Positions 12,721 through 24,600 of a stretch of DNA of 64,000 bases are shown in pieces (position 1 is the stretch's first letter; every line of letters begins with the position of its first letter). The DNA comes from Leucocoprinus leucothites (lineage: Eukaryota; Basidiomycota; Agaricomycetes; Agaricales; Agaricaceae). The notes below the pieces were generated by a model. It had not been told where the DNA came from and did not search any database. It saw only the letters and a program-made list of their open reading frames with translations. Both the position numbers and the translations under genes were made by a program. The DNA lies in the NCBI GenBank assembly GCA_013368445.1, contig JAACJO010000009.1, forward strand, positions 930,001-994,000, written 5' to 3'.

Positions 12721-15563
12721 TTAGTCAACGGCCTGAACACCATCATAAACAGGTAACCGTTGGCAAGCTTCTGTCCAGTCAATTGTTCCATTGACCAGTT
12801 CCGTGACAGTCGCAATCACATCGTCAATTGACCCAATCCTTTGATCCATGGTATCTCTCTCCCTGAAAATTGATTAGGAAACGAGAGACAAAGTAAGTAG
12901 GTTGATTGTAAACGTGAAAACACGAGGCGTATAAATGGAACTTACCGAAGTGTCATCGTGCGGTTTTGAACGGCTATTTATAGGTGGGCGTCAGGTTCCC
13001 AGGTCAAATAATTATAATGCGGGGTAAGTCAAGTCAGCATCGTTCCGAATGATATGATGCCCGTTGATGTTACAGAAAAGTTATTGTTGAGGCCGAGGAG
13101 AAACAGTCAGTCGAGATCCATTGAATGCGATATTAGAGAGGCTGAGTGACTGATACGAGAACGGACACGTACACGCGAAATCAATCGTTACTCCATAAGG
13201 TGTGCCGAGCTCATCGTTCCGGGCGTAGCGCTTGCCGATAGATGTGTTGGAGTCATCAACACGAGAAAAGACACCAGCGCGGCGAAGTTTAGTAGCTTCA
13301 CACAGCCATCAATGGCGAACATGATTGGAAATGCAAAGGTAGATTGTCAGCATCCAGAACCCAGCCAAGAGGGTCAAAGCCAGGAAAGGAAAGAAGGGTG
13401 ACTTACAAACTTCCAACACCAACGGATCGAACTCTGAGCGGGCACTCAAGGGGACGATGAGAACTTTGGTGGGAGCAACCAGTGGAGGGAGTGAAAGTAC
13501 CTAATCGTCAATATCAGTACATCAACACCCTCGATTTCAAGCGAGCATGACGCGTAATAACCGGGAACTCACACCGCGTTCAACGTCTTGCTCTCTGCTC
13601 CAGAAGCTATGCTCGAGCAATGTGTAGAGGATACGCCCAAGGCCGAAAGAAGGCTCGATAACATTCGGGGTGAACTCTCGGACTGATCATCGTACATATT
13701 ATGGGCGGATATGAGTCGTCAGCAAGGTGAACAACTTAAGATAAGGTTTCGGCCGGCACTTACTTGATTGCTTGAAGACCTTCCGCTCGATGGTTAAGAT
13801 ATCTGGGGTTAACTGGAACTCCTTTCCATCCATGGATGTAATTACGGCGGAACTAAACCCGAGACAACGGGGTGAGCGAAGGATCGGAGGTAATAGTCAT
13901 TGCCCGCAAGTAAAAAAAAGCGACTACATACCCTTGCGCAAGCTGACTCTTGAGTTTGACCAATGCGGCTTCATCCATTGACTCGACAGTCTTTTGAATA
14001 CTACCCGCATCCTGCTTGAAGGTCTTGCCCAAATTCTTCCTGTTCCACTCCACAGCCTCCTTCTCTGTCACAATAGGCTCCTTCAGGGCTTGTCGAACGA
14101 TAAGAGGGTGGCCAGTTTTTGCAGTATGGACGGATAAGTCATAGGCAGCACGGTCCGCACAGCCAACGCACTCGGTCCAACCCGTTGAATTATGAATCTC
14201 GGCATCCCAGCAGTCGGTCGCATAATGCGCCATCTCATTGGCCATATGCTGACGGAATCGCAAACGCTCGGGGTTGATGCCAACCTTGATGAGGAACTGG
14301 TAAATCCGTGCGACGAAGTACCCAAGAGTCTGGTTCGCAATAACGCCCTGGTCTACAGCATCGCCAACTTTCATCTTCTTGGTTTCGCTGCCACCGGCCT
14401 CCTGAACATGCCGATCAAGCAAGACAATCTCCACATCGCGGACCTCATTGAACTTGCCGTGGTTCTTGTCCTCCGGATCGACATAGTGTTCGATCTCTGC
14501 CATTGTAAACTCGCGGACACGAAGAAGACCAGCACGGGGTGAAATCTCATTGCGAAAAGAGCGGCCAATCTGAGCTGATGCAAAGGGAACGCGGCCATTG
14601 TTGTATTCAAGCAGGCGAGAGAAGTTGAGGAAGTGACCTTGAGCAGTTTCAGGGCGGAGGTAGCTAAGGATGGGAGCCAATTATCTAACCTGAAGGAAGA
14701 AGGATAAGAGAGTTGTGACGTACCCTGGGTGTTGACCAGTTGGACCGATGCTACTCGTAAACATCAGGTTGAATTGCTGAGGCTCGCCAACCTCGTTGTC
14801 AGTATCTGGATTACGAATATTGTGGATACGGCAGAGCTCTCCGAGCTGGGGCCCAGAGAAATTATCCAACTAAAAATTAGACAATGAATAGCACTCAGCT
14901 TTGGTATTGATACCCAAACTAAGCCCAGACGCACCTGGGCCAAAATCGTCTCATACTCCTTCACGATGCCATCCTCAAGTGCAACTGCAGCAGCCTTTGC
15001 ACCCTTTTTCTTTTTCTTCTTGTCCTTCTCGTCCTGAGGAGCTGCGGTGACGCCCCTGGCTTCTAAATTGCCAGCAAGCCTTGCCTCAAGGACGTTTTTT
15101 ACAAGATGGTCGGCACGAAGGACGTCTCCAGTTTTAGAATCCTTGACCATCCAGTCCGCAAACCGTGCTACGTGGCCAGAAGTCTCGAAAACAGGGGCAG
15201 GTGTCATAATGGTGGTATCGAGCTCAAGCATGCCCTCCTCGACGATAAAGTGCTTGCGCCATTGGTCGATGATGTTGGCCTGCAATGAGGATCCAGGTGG
15301 GCCATAATCATATAGGCCAGCAACACCTATGAGGGGATTCAGCCGACGATCATTAAAATTTCGAATCAAAGATATTGACCTCCATAGATTTCGAACGCAG
15401 GTGCGTAGAAGAACCTTCTATTCAACAAGGCCTCAAGGCGGGCCTTGTCAAAAGGATGAACAGATTTGTTCACCTGTGTTGTCATGGAGGACTGGAAGCG
15501 GCGATGAACGGAGCGATAAGAATTTGTGATACGGAAATGGAGGGCCCCATAGATCAATCGCAT
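12721..15563 (-). CDS. GRS1: Glycyl-tRNA synthetase
   Basis: Model: complement(join(12721..12862, 12946..12973, 13173..13295, 13407..13500, 13573..13682, 13764..13852, 13932..14663, 14724..14869, 14935..15326, 15380..15563)); 2040 nt, 679 aa, all phases consistent and close to the length of yeast Grs1. It charges tRNA-Gly with glycine using ATP. Class II motifs: YDYGPPG near residue 70, [13 protein letters not shown], motif 2 [34 protein letters not shown], and motif 3 [15 protein letters not shown]. The anticodon-binding domain ([26 protein letters not shown]) closes the protein. A Lys-rich stretch near residue 165 is an insert of the eukaryotic type. The first 26 residues are basic and free of acid, like a mitochondrial presequence; a second ATG at 15485 would give the cytosolic form. 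Exon 9 is 28 nt. Confidence 0.95.
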
Positions 15564-15742
15564 GAAGTTTTGGGTCGTGACGCGACTGACTCAAGAAGAC
15601 CGTGTGACTTAAGTATGCACTTGTTATTCCGACGGGCGGCTAATACTACATGATCGATCCAGATTCCGCAAAAACACATCTTTACTACCACAGCGGATAG
15701 AATGTAGAACAGAAGTACTAATGAGCCACAGGACCTCAAACT

Positions 15743-18112
15743 TCAAGGGTCGTCACTGAAATTTCCGGAATCACGGTGTTGGTCGTTGACGCTCCTCTCC
15801 TTTTCAGCTCCAGAGGGGGGAGCATAAAAAGTCGGCTGGCTTCCTATGAACGATGGCGACTGTGTCTCCACTCCAGAAAACATCAGAGGATGAGTACCCA
15901 ATGCTTGAAGAATACCAGCAGGTCCTCTCTTTACCCACTGAGACGGAGGGATTTGCTGATGTCCTCTATGATCAGCCAACAGATGATCATTCCCTTCCGC
16001 AAAAGCCCAGGTGGATACTTCAGGGAAAGGAAGATCTGTCGCGGTCATCTCTTTGAGTTCACCCCCTGCGATTGGGGTCAGTCATGAACTTCGGTTTCGA
16101 CTCGGCCACTCACTAATTATAGTATTCGTAATGTAATCAAGGTTCTGGAAAATAGAAGATAAACCAAGCTGAAAAGAGAAGAGAATGATAGATACTAACA
16201 AGGTCATTCTTGTCATAGCCGAATGGATCTGTCCGCTAGCTCAGTACTTGCCATTTCCAATTAGAAAACGAAAGTAAAGCGTTGACCTACCTTCAAGTTC
16301 CTTTCCTGCCACGAGGAAGCCAAAGAACAAGAACGTCTACGGTATGATCAGGTCTCCAGATCTGACGGATGGAGTGCGGACCTACACAAACTGCCGTAGC
16401 CGGGATCGTCACCCACTCGAATTGGGGCCAAATCATGATAGGCTGCACAAATCCTCAGCGGGGATTGCTTTGTTATGAGAGAATCTCTCACCAGAACAAA
16501 GCAAAATATTGACGTCACAGACCATAGATGAGCAGCGAATCTGGAAAAGGCCATCCCGAGGCGTAAGTAACTGGTACACTGGAGGAAAAGCCGACTAATG
16601 GGGGCGTACGAGAAGTGCACAGGAGAGCTTAGGATACACTCAAGACCGGCGTAGCAATCCAGAAGCGTCTCCAGCGCAGCTGCGAGACGGTCTAGATACA
16701 AATACTTAATAACGGCAGACAGATAGTCGTCAGTAGTAGATACGTACTAATGGTACCAGAGTCACAGACGCCGCGTTGTTGTACACTTTCAATGTATGAA
16801 CTCTGAGGAGCACAAGAATAGGTTAGCCTAGATTTCTACCGTTAAATGAGTAGTAGAAACAGACATACTAGGTAAAGAGATAATTCCAGAGGTATGTTTC
16901 GGGGCGGCTCTATTTCCTGCATGCCCGTATTAAGTTTATCCGAGCGACCCCAGAAATTGAATATGCGTGTAAAGAACCGACCCAAGCGATTGAACATGGG
17001 TATAAGGAAGCAGAAAGGGACAAGGCCAAAGAAGTCAAAGGGCGGTGGATTCATAGCTGGCCGCAAGTCTTGTTCGACTCGGCCCTGTTGAGGAACTTTC
17101 TTGTATCCCGCTCGTTTCCTTAAGTTCGTAGCATATGGAGCGTCGGAGCTGCTAATAGTGGGGCGCGTGTGCGGGTCTGCAAGAAAGGTAGGATGGTGAT
17201 TAGATAAATTAGATATGATAGTTTAGGTCGCGATCACAGTATGGGTGCTCACGTTTAGGGATCCCTGCGATTTTGTGATATGCTGGAAGAAACTTGACAC
17301 TGTGATACAAATCCCTGCGACCAAATAAGTGAGTTGCCATATGAGCCTAATGAAAGGTTTCGTCACTTACTGGTAACAAATGCAATCGCCCTCTCCTCTC
17401 AAGTAATGCTTTACTGAGACAGCAAACGCTCCAAGCAAGTTAATGACTGTTTTCTTCTCGATGAGCCTCTCGGCCTTGACCTTATCTGAAGCTTCCTTTT
17501 CTCCGTGCTTTTGATCTATAGTAAATTCATTAGATGACATATCCGAGGCGAAAACCCAAGTATTCATGCCTGGTATGTGGAACCATATAATGCGCGCCAA
17601 ATTACGGATTGCAAAAATTATCCGACTCCAATGCTTCCGCCCTTGGTTATACTTATCGAACGACGAGCTTGTGGTGTAGGATATCACAAAACCCAGAACC
17701 GTACCCATCCTAAACGATCGAATCAGCTACAAAGTCTGACGAAAGGGTAGCTCCAACGAATCCAACTTACGTAGTGAGCAGGGTAGTCTCAATGTAGATC
17801 TCGTACCCCTGGTCATTCAAGACTGATATCACCGCTGCCCAGGCTGTGAAAATTGTGATGATAGGAAGGCAGCGGACCAGAACCGTGGATTTGATCTTTT
17901 GCGGAGTGTCCGACGACGGAGAAAATCTACAACCAAAAGTCAAAAAAATAATTCTGTCAATAACAAAAGCAGTCCTTACGGGCCACAGTGCGATAGCGTT
18001 CCGTGGGGAGTCCAGCGCTATACATGTCATTTCGGCATGTCAAACACAGTCGGATCGGGATGGGAGGGGGGGATTAGAAACTTACCTTAGTCCCGCGCCT
18101 TGGTACAGACAT
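15743..18112 (-). CDS. Bestrophin-type anion channel family protein, copy A
   Basis: The model starts with short exons 18086..18112, 17980..18017, 17771..17926, 17570..17709, 17371..17515 and 17253..17314, and continues to the stop at 15743. Family signatures: LGFVISYTTSSSFDKYNQGRK, IRNLARIIWFHIP, EKKTVINLLGAFAVSVKHYL, QDLYHSVKFLPAYH, PPRNIPLELSLYL, LAAALETLLDCYAGLECIL, MIWPQFEWVTIPATAV, TFLFFGFLVAGKELEDPFG and YDKNDLNLDYI. This is the fungal bestrophin (UPF0187/RFP-TM) group, membrane proteins whose relatives form pentameric chloride or other anion channels. The gene ends 180 bp upstream of GRS1 on the same strand. The exon 4/5 intron has a GC donor (17516..17569); retaining it would also stay in frame. 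It is a tandem duplicate of the gene at 18899-21300, with the same exon pattern. The substrate is unknown. Confidence 0.88.
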
Positions 18113-18898
18113 GATGAAGACTACCAGTCGAGTGGCGAATAACAGTATGCCCTGTGCATTGGGTTTCAAGTTGAAGTGTTATATATGGCGCACAATGTGG
18201 ACTACACGAGTCGCAGTGCATGATAATGATCGAGCCTTAATTATACGACACATGTATAGAAGCACGGTTAGACGAGCAAAATGTCTGGACGGGAGGGCTT
18301 AAACGAAAAGGCGCTATGGGCGGCTGAGGGCACGAGGCGGAAGATTGCCGTGTGATGGCCCCCAGCCTGAGGCAGCTGCGCGAAGTTTCGAAACGATGGC
18401 GCATGTCTAGCTCGTTTCCTTTTCACATCTACGTCAGGAGGTGTGGGCAGTAGGTTTCAAGATCAAGTGGAGCTAGCGTTCGAGTCAGGCCAGCCTTCGA
18501 AACACGAGAAGTTGCTTAGATGATCACAGGAAGAGATTTTACCAGTCTTGTAAGGCACATGCAGGCCCAAGAGCCAGGCAACCAGCTTGTTGGGTAGATT
18601 GAGTACTTGGTGGCGTTCGTTAAACGAATTGGCACAACTTATGAGGGTTGTGATATACAGCCGTAAGGGTAATCACTCCCACGGCCTGAGTTCGGGGTCA
18701 AAGGATAAGTAATTCTGCATAGTAGACGAAATATCTGTTCGTATACTAGCTACATCCCAATATCCAATGAGGCTCACCTTTACGCGAGTCATCCAATCAA
18801 CTATGGTCAAAACTGTTGGTCTACCCTAATTACTAAGGACTAGGGACAATTTATATCAAATCACAAAAAACATATAGTTGAGCCCAAGCACGGAGCGA
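18113..18898. other. Intergenic between the two bestrophin genes
   Basis: About 790 bp with no coding frame that I can support. It holds the promoter of copy A and the 3' UTR of copy B. Confidence 0.5.
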
Positions 18899-21300
18899 TC
18901 ATCGCTTTTTTTCTGCGATCCCTTGTCCATCTGCAGCTGGGGAGACACGATTAGCGCGCTTGTTCCTGAGTAGCATTGAGGGCATCTCACCTGGCGATCC
19001 ATGATTGGGCTCAGAGGGATCAGCGCCCAACGCCTCGAATATTCCTTCACACCCTTTCTCCACCCACTTCGATGGCGAAATGCGCTCATAACCTCCATGA
19101 TCAGCCAGCAGACAATCATTCTCGTCTACAAAGGCCCATTGAGATATATCTGGCGGTGAAGTTGAGGTGATAGCTCTAAGCTCCTCTTCTGCAGAGAATT
19201 TTAGCTGGAACTCCAGAGTCACAATTTTGCTACGCACTAATGATGCTTGTAATATAGTCAAGATCCTGGAGCATAACTTTAGGTCAGGGTCTTGAATATG
19301 GGAGTCGAGGGGAAGAATGCGTACAAGATCGTTTCTGTCATAGCCAAATGGATCTGTTGTTTTCATCTGAGTCTGAATAGGACAAGGTGCAAATCTAGAG
19401 AGCTCACTTTCAATGTCTTCACCCAATACAAGAAACCCAAAGAATAGAAATGCCTATTGCGTGATTCAGAAGAGTGAAATTCACAGAAAAGGCGGACATA
19501 CGACAATCGCAGTTGCCGGAATCGTTAACCATCCGAGTCGAGGCCATATCATGATAGGCTACTCAAAAATTTTCAGTGCAAACCAATCAAAGGGTGTGAT
19601 AGAACTCACCACAAGCAGACAGTATAAAATTGTTATTGACCATAGATGGGTAGCATACCTGATCCAATTCTTTGTAAGTCATCTATGGTCAGTAATGCAA
19701 AAGTGGATAACAGACGAGACAGGTATAGGGTTGGTTAAGATGCGCTCAAGGCCACTCAAGCTCTCTACGAGCATATTCAACGCCGAGTTGAGATTGCCTA
19801 TGTCGATAGAATCAGCATAGAACAACAAAACCAGGAATATCGTACGCACTGATAGTGGAAGAATCAGCACTTTTGCGTTGTTGCGTTTTGGCAATGTAGG
19901 AGCTCTAGTGATACGGGTCTACAATAAGCTCATTTTGCCGGAATACTGACCAGAAAGGGTAGGACGCACAAGATAGAAGGAGAGCTCTAGGGGAAGATTA
20001 TGTGATACCAGCATGTTCCGCAACTTTGCTCGAAGTCGAGCTGCCTTCCTTCCTGGCAGTGTTGGGCGGTGCCTTGTAAGTCTTGATATCAGCAGGGAAA
20101 AAGGGAACAAGTCCAGCAGATGATATCTTGGTGGACAGCTGGCTGGCGCCAGGTTCACTTCATCTTCTAAAGGGAGAGTAAGGCGCTTTTTGTAGAGAGC
20201 GGCATCTCGGATCTGATTATCTCTGGTCACCCCCCCGCCCCTGCGTCTTGTCAAGGTATTGGTGTAAGGCGTATCAGATGAGCTGCCAGTGGGTTGGTAC
20301 GAGTGGTTGGGTTGACCTGGGTGAGTCGGAACATGAGGGGGGAAAGGAGATAATCAATTAGATTGAAAGACCTACGCTCTGGCATCCCCGCTGGCAGAGA
20401 ATACGCAGGTAGAAACTTCACAAAATGATACAGGTCTCTGTGATGATATTGAGCAAGTATGCCGCGACGCGACCATCTTTGCTCACTCGTAGTATATCCC
20501 GCTTTCACCCCTCAAATAATGCTTCACTGCCACAGAAAAGGCTCCCAGAAGATTGAGGATCGACTTCTTCTCGACGAGCACCTTTGCTTTCATCTCTGCG
20601 ATTTGTCTATCTGTTTGCCCTTTCACGGGTTCTGGATCTGGATTGACTATAAGTGATATAGTACTTATCACAACGAAGCGACCCACTCGCCTGGAACATA
20701 GAACCACACAGTACGCGAAAAATTACGCGTTGCAAGGATGATCTGAGTCCACAACCGTGTTCCCTCATCGTACCTCTCAAATGCTGACGTAGTTCGGTAT
20801 GAGACTGCAAAGCCTAGAACAATGCCGACTCTGGACCCCAGTAACAGTGATTTCAGCGCTAGCTCCGCAGAGAGAGGCAGTTATGAATGAACTTACATAT
20901 CGAGCAGGACTGAGTCGACGTGGATGTTAAAGCCCCGGCTGTTGAGCACAGTGATAGCTGCCGACCAACCCGTGAAGAACCCTATGATGTGCCAGCAACG
21001 AAACAATGCAGTGGCAAGAATGGCATTCAGGAGTCCTGACGGGGTGAGCCTGGTTGACGGAGTTTACTTAGAACAATATCGAATTTGCGTCGTAGAACTT
21101 GGGAACAGTGCTTACGGATCTAGCTCTTTAGCTCTTCCGTGTAATAGGCGACTCTGCAATTTGTGTATTTCAGTTCTCTTGTACACACATCAATCTGTGA
21201 GGCGTACAGGCTGACTCAAGAAGTTGATGAGATAAGAGGTTGAAGCGAGTATTCCACGAAACAAGACACGTACATTGGGATTCTGAGCTGGACCCGTCAT
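18899..21300 (-). CDS. Bestrophin-type anion channel family protein, copy B
   Basis: The start ATG is at 21300. Exon 1 (MTGPAQNPN, 9 codons) and exon 2 (12 codons plus 2 nt) match copy A in length and phase. Signatures: ATALFRCWHIIGFFTGWSAA, GIVLGFAVSYRTTSAFERYD, TRNFSRTVWFYVP, EKKSILNLLGAFSVAVKHYL, EDLYHFVKFLPAYS, HNLPLELSFYL, LNMLVESLSGLERILTNPIP, PIMIWPRLGWLTIPATAI and GFLVLGEDIENPFGYDRNDL, with the GYDRNDL end motif intact. The 44-nt intron 20647..20690 begins with GC (CCAG|GCGAGT), at the same codon as in copy A. The tail is hydrophilic and acidic, resembling copy A (QWAFVDENDCLLADHGGYE, ISPSKWVEKG). Membrane channel function is inferred from the family only. Confidence 0.88.
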
Positions 21301-24133
21301 TTCTGATCCAGAGTGCTGTGATCAAGGGAATAGTGTTGGTTAACGCGGAAACCGTGTGAGATGTATTTGACTGAAAGTGTGTTCCGCAGGAGTCCTGTTT
21401 GCGTGGCACGACCTGATTATAAATGATTGAGTTGACTGGATCATCGAAAACGACGTCGGCGAGTAGAACGGGAATGTCAAGCAAAACAGCGCAAAATTGC
21501 GACTAGAAGCATTGGGGGAGACGCCGAAGGCACGCTGGAACTGCCCTGTAGGCCAAATATGGCATATATGCCATTATTAGCCCAGCAAGCGGGTGAAAGT
21601 GATATCTCCCCGTGATTCAACGACATTCAATTACTCTTTCAGTTCTCCCGCGATGCTTTGGGTTTCTGTACGTCGGTACGAGTCTATGAATGACCAGAGT
21701 GCGTTCGAGGAAAGCACAGGCAGACTTAGAGCTAGAAGTTAACGCGTGGGGTCACTTATCCGAACAGTCCGCATCACCAACTCAAGTGGAGTGTTCGTTC
21801 CATCTTCCAAGCGAGTTAGAGACATTTGAATATTACCTACTACATCAAATTTTAAAGCCAAACAACAACTTCGGAGGGAGACTCGAACGGGGATGTAGCG
21901 CTTACACAATGAGGAGGCTCGACGAGGCTGAGGTCTTAACCAGGGTTGTTCAATACTGTAACCAGAGACCAGAGGGCGAAGAACAGTATCAGGAGCTAGC
22001 ACAGAAGCGGAGCCGTGGCGAGTACCACATTCAGAATCTCGCCGGATGGGGCGAGCCAACTGGCGGGTGAGTTGCACGTTCATTAAACTAATACATAGAC
22101 GATATAATCTTGAAAAAATAACCCATAGGATGGAGATTACTGCTGGTCAGTCTAAAGCTGGATATCTGATGAATCTGACCGAAGATGTGAAGAAAAAGCT
22201 GAGGAAGCCAAGAAGCATTCAGGGGCATAGATGTCATCGAGAGGAAGATAAGCAAATCTTATGTACATCGTTCTCGCGATCTGGCGCAGTGACATGGAGG
22301 TAGGATGTTATCACAATCTTTTCAAAAGTGTATGTTCTGCAAAGCGGAAAATATGGCCAATCAAAATTCGATCGTGTTAATAGTGTGTCGGACTTGCTTT
22401 CGGAATTAGTCGATCAGCGCCTTCCTTAAAAGGAAGTCAACCGGTCAATCATTAATTCCCTTATTTTTGTCGATCATCGACATCTTGTCATCGTCTCACC
22501 CAATATCCAATCATCTGAAACTACCATGCAACTACTATATCATCAAGTATCTGCTTTCTTCTCTGGGAAGATTTCTGTTGTTGAACCATGGGAATCCTGA
22601 GAAAGGACGTCTCACCAGGGGTTGGATAGACGAAAAAAACCCTGCGAGATGCTCAGTATCCGTCCGCACTGGGTAAGCTGTCCAGTCTCAAGTTTTATTT
22701 GTAGTGAAGTTTGAACTCCATTTATCTCACATTCGACGTGACCCACGTCCCCCATAAAATCCCGCCCGCCCTCTTTTTTTCGGAAGTACCCAGCATTCAG
22801 TACCGAGACGTTTCCTTGGAACATTATCCCACTTTCTCTCTTATGTCCTGCCCTGCAGGACCTTATACTAATCCTTTCACGTTCCTTCTCTTATCACCGC
22901 TGTTTGTACGAAAGTCAGGCTCCTAGCTTGAATACTGTCATGTGCTTCCGGTTTCAAGCGACTCGTGCTGATGGTCGTTGCTTCGCATTTACCTGATACA
23001 AGAATCGTGAAAATGTAGTAATTGCAAAGGTTGGGTAAATCGTTGACGAGATTTGAGCAGTTGAACTCGGGGCTCGGCGTCGCGTAGTTGGTAGAGGTAT
23101 CTATGACAATGTTTCATCCTTGCCATAACATTTCAGTCGGTACAATATACTCTGCCGGTGGAAATTATTGACACTCACAATTTCCCCCAAATCGCTGCAT
23201 ATCGATTTTCCAGACCAAGGCTCCCCTGACAATCGCGACGAACGGCTGACGCCGGAAGGTGGAAACACGGTAAAATGCGGGGAAAGGACCGCGGTGCAAA
23301 GAGGGCAATATCTTCTTCGCTGCCGCCTCTAGAGTCAGTTAGCGTTCCGTTCCATCGGAGGAAGAGATGGGCTTTAGCTCGGCTCCATTGCCCGGCGTAT
23401 GGGCCCTTCAGGCCGACATAATAACTGAGAAAGATTCTTGACATACGACCCCTGATCTTCCCATCCCCAGCTTCAAGTAACCGTTATCATTTTCTAGAAA
23501 CGATGTTTCATCTGTCGTAGCTAATATCTTCAGCAGCTGTCCTATCCCTGCATACATATCGTTTTGGAGCTTATTTTACTTCTTGAGCGACCTCAGTAAA
23601 TATGGCTCTGGCCAATGCTTGGCTTGAGGCAACGCAAGGGACGAGTGCAAAAAAATGTATGGATTAGCTCCGTCCAAGGAATTTATGCAATGTGTAGAAT
23701 ACAACTTGACAAAAATCACTGATAGTATAAGTAAAACTGGAGTACATAAGGTTTCAACGCCAGCGATCAAAACGGGGTATAGCGAAAAAATGAACAAAGG
23801 CTGAAAGGAGAGGATTTTGTGGGTTGATTGAAATGAGTGTCAGGAAATTTAATAGAATCCATAAAGAGATGAAAGCACTTGGCACCAACAAGCATACCCC
23901 GGTCACGACACACCCTCTCATACCAAGACGATAACCGATCGCCAAGCACATGTCCACGGTAAGCCCTACAGGTTACACGCACTGCCCGTGCCCAGCGCTC
24001 AGACATCCAGCCGCCCGAAGGATCAACGCAGTTGCGACCGCAGTCACCTTCTCAAAATCCTAAATCCGGTCCAGTGGTAATTCCAAGGATCGCCTCTAGT
24101 ATTGGGACGTCACGTTGATCTTGAGGCGGCCTT
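21301..24133. other. Interval without a supported gene
   Basis: The longest frame, 126 codons at 21690-22070 (plus), shows no known motif and no ATG-exon structure. Frames at 22467-22926 (plus) and 23175-23957 (minus) are also unrecognised; the last includes hydrophobic runs. I see no tRNA or transposon ends. Confidence 0.4.
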
Positions 24134-24600
24134 TCATGATCGCCGTTCCTCGACAGATTCATCTCGTTTCCAGTCTGCCTGGGGTTCCCTCCTCCAGTCT
24201 GCTTGGGGTTCCCTTTTCCAATCCGCCTGGGCCTCCCTCCTCCAGTCTGCCTGAGGTTCTCTTCTCCAGTCCGCTTGGGGTTCCCTTCTCCAGTCTGCCT
24301 GAGGCTCTCTTCTCCAATCTGCTTGAGGCTCTCTTCTCCAATCTGCTTGGGGCTCTCGTCTCCAAGCCGGAGGGCGTGGTTCTCTCTGAAATCGACGGCC
24401 ATGTAAGGTTCGAGTGCAAAGGCATTTAGCAGCTCAGACTTACAGCAACAGGTACATCTCCTTCGTCGGTCTAGAGCATGAGGTAGAGTAACATGTTAGC
24501 TTGCTTCTCGACGATAAGACTATAGTAAACGCACCGTAATGATGGGAGCGGCTATACCAGCGCCAATTAGGGTCGCAATGAGGAGAGCTTGAACTCGCAT
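24134..24600 (-). CDS. Secreted repeat peptide precursor with Kex2-type sites
   Basis: Model: complement(join(24134..24385, 24444..24470, 24535..24600)); 345 nt, 114 aa. Residues 1-19 are a clear signal peptide (MRVQALLIATLIGAGIAAP). A short acidic pro-region (TDEGDVPVA) follows, then EPRPPAW-RR, eight tandem 8-residue units and a charged tail. Seven units read EPQADW and one EAQADW, each followed by RR or KR, so nine dibasic sites cut the chain into short tryptophan-ending peptides. This fits the fungal Kex2-processed repeat protein class (KEP), which includes pheromone-like, repellent-like and RiPP precursors. Both introns are GT-AG (64 and 58 nt) and keep phase 0. The alternative unspliced minus frame also repeats every 8 codons but lacks a signal peptide and gives no regular cleavage sites. 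Neither the mature peptide nor its role is known. Confidence 0.8.
24166..24360. repeat. 24-bp tandem repeat inside the peptide precursor
   Basis: Eight imperfect 24-bp units, seen on the plus strand as variations of CTTCTCCAGTCTGCCTGAGG. Most differences lie at third codon positions of the minus-strand frame, so the peptide is kept while the DNA drifts. This indicates selection on the peptide in that frame. Confidence 0.85.

Noticed and set aside
14192..14542. 116-codon plus frame opposite GRS1
   Set aside because: Antisense shadow of a conserved tRNA synthetase exon.
21880..21970. tRNA-like box (GGGAGACTCGAAC, minus strand)
   Set aside because: The stems around it do not pair, and no A box at the right spacing was found.
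23070..23110. GCGTAGTTGGTAGAGG resembling a tRNA D arm
   Set aside because: No T arm or acceptor stem follows.
24052..24402. Minus frame with repeat G-E-E-S-L-K-Q-I across the minisatellite
   Set aside because: No signal peptide, and differences between units change residues; the spliced EPQADW frame is better supported.
24115..24429. Plus-strand frames with Leu/Ser/Pro repeats at the same place
   Set aside because: Antisense shadow of the repeat in the peptide precursor.
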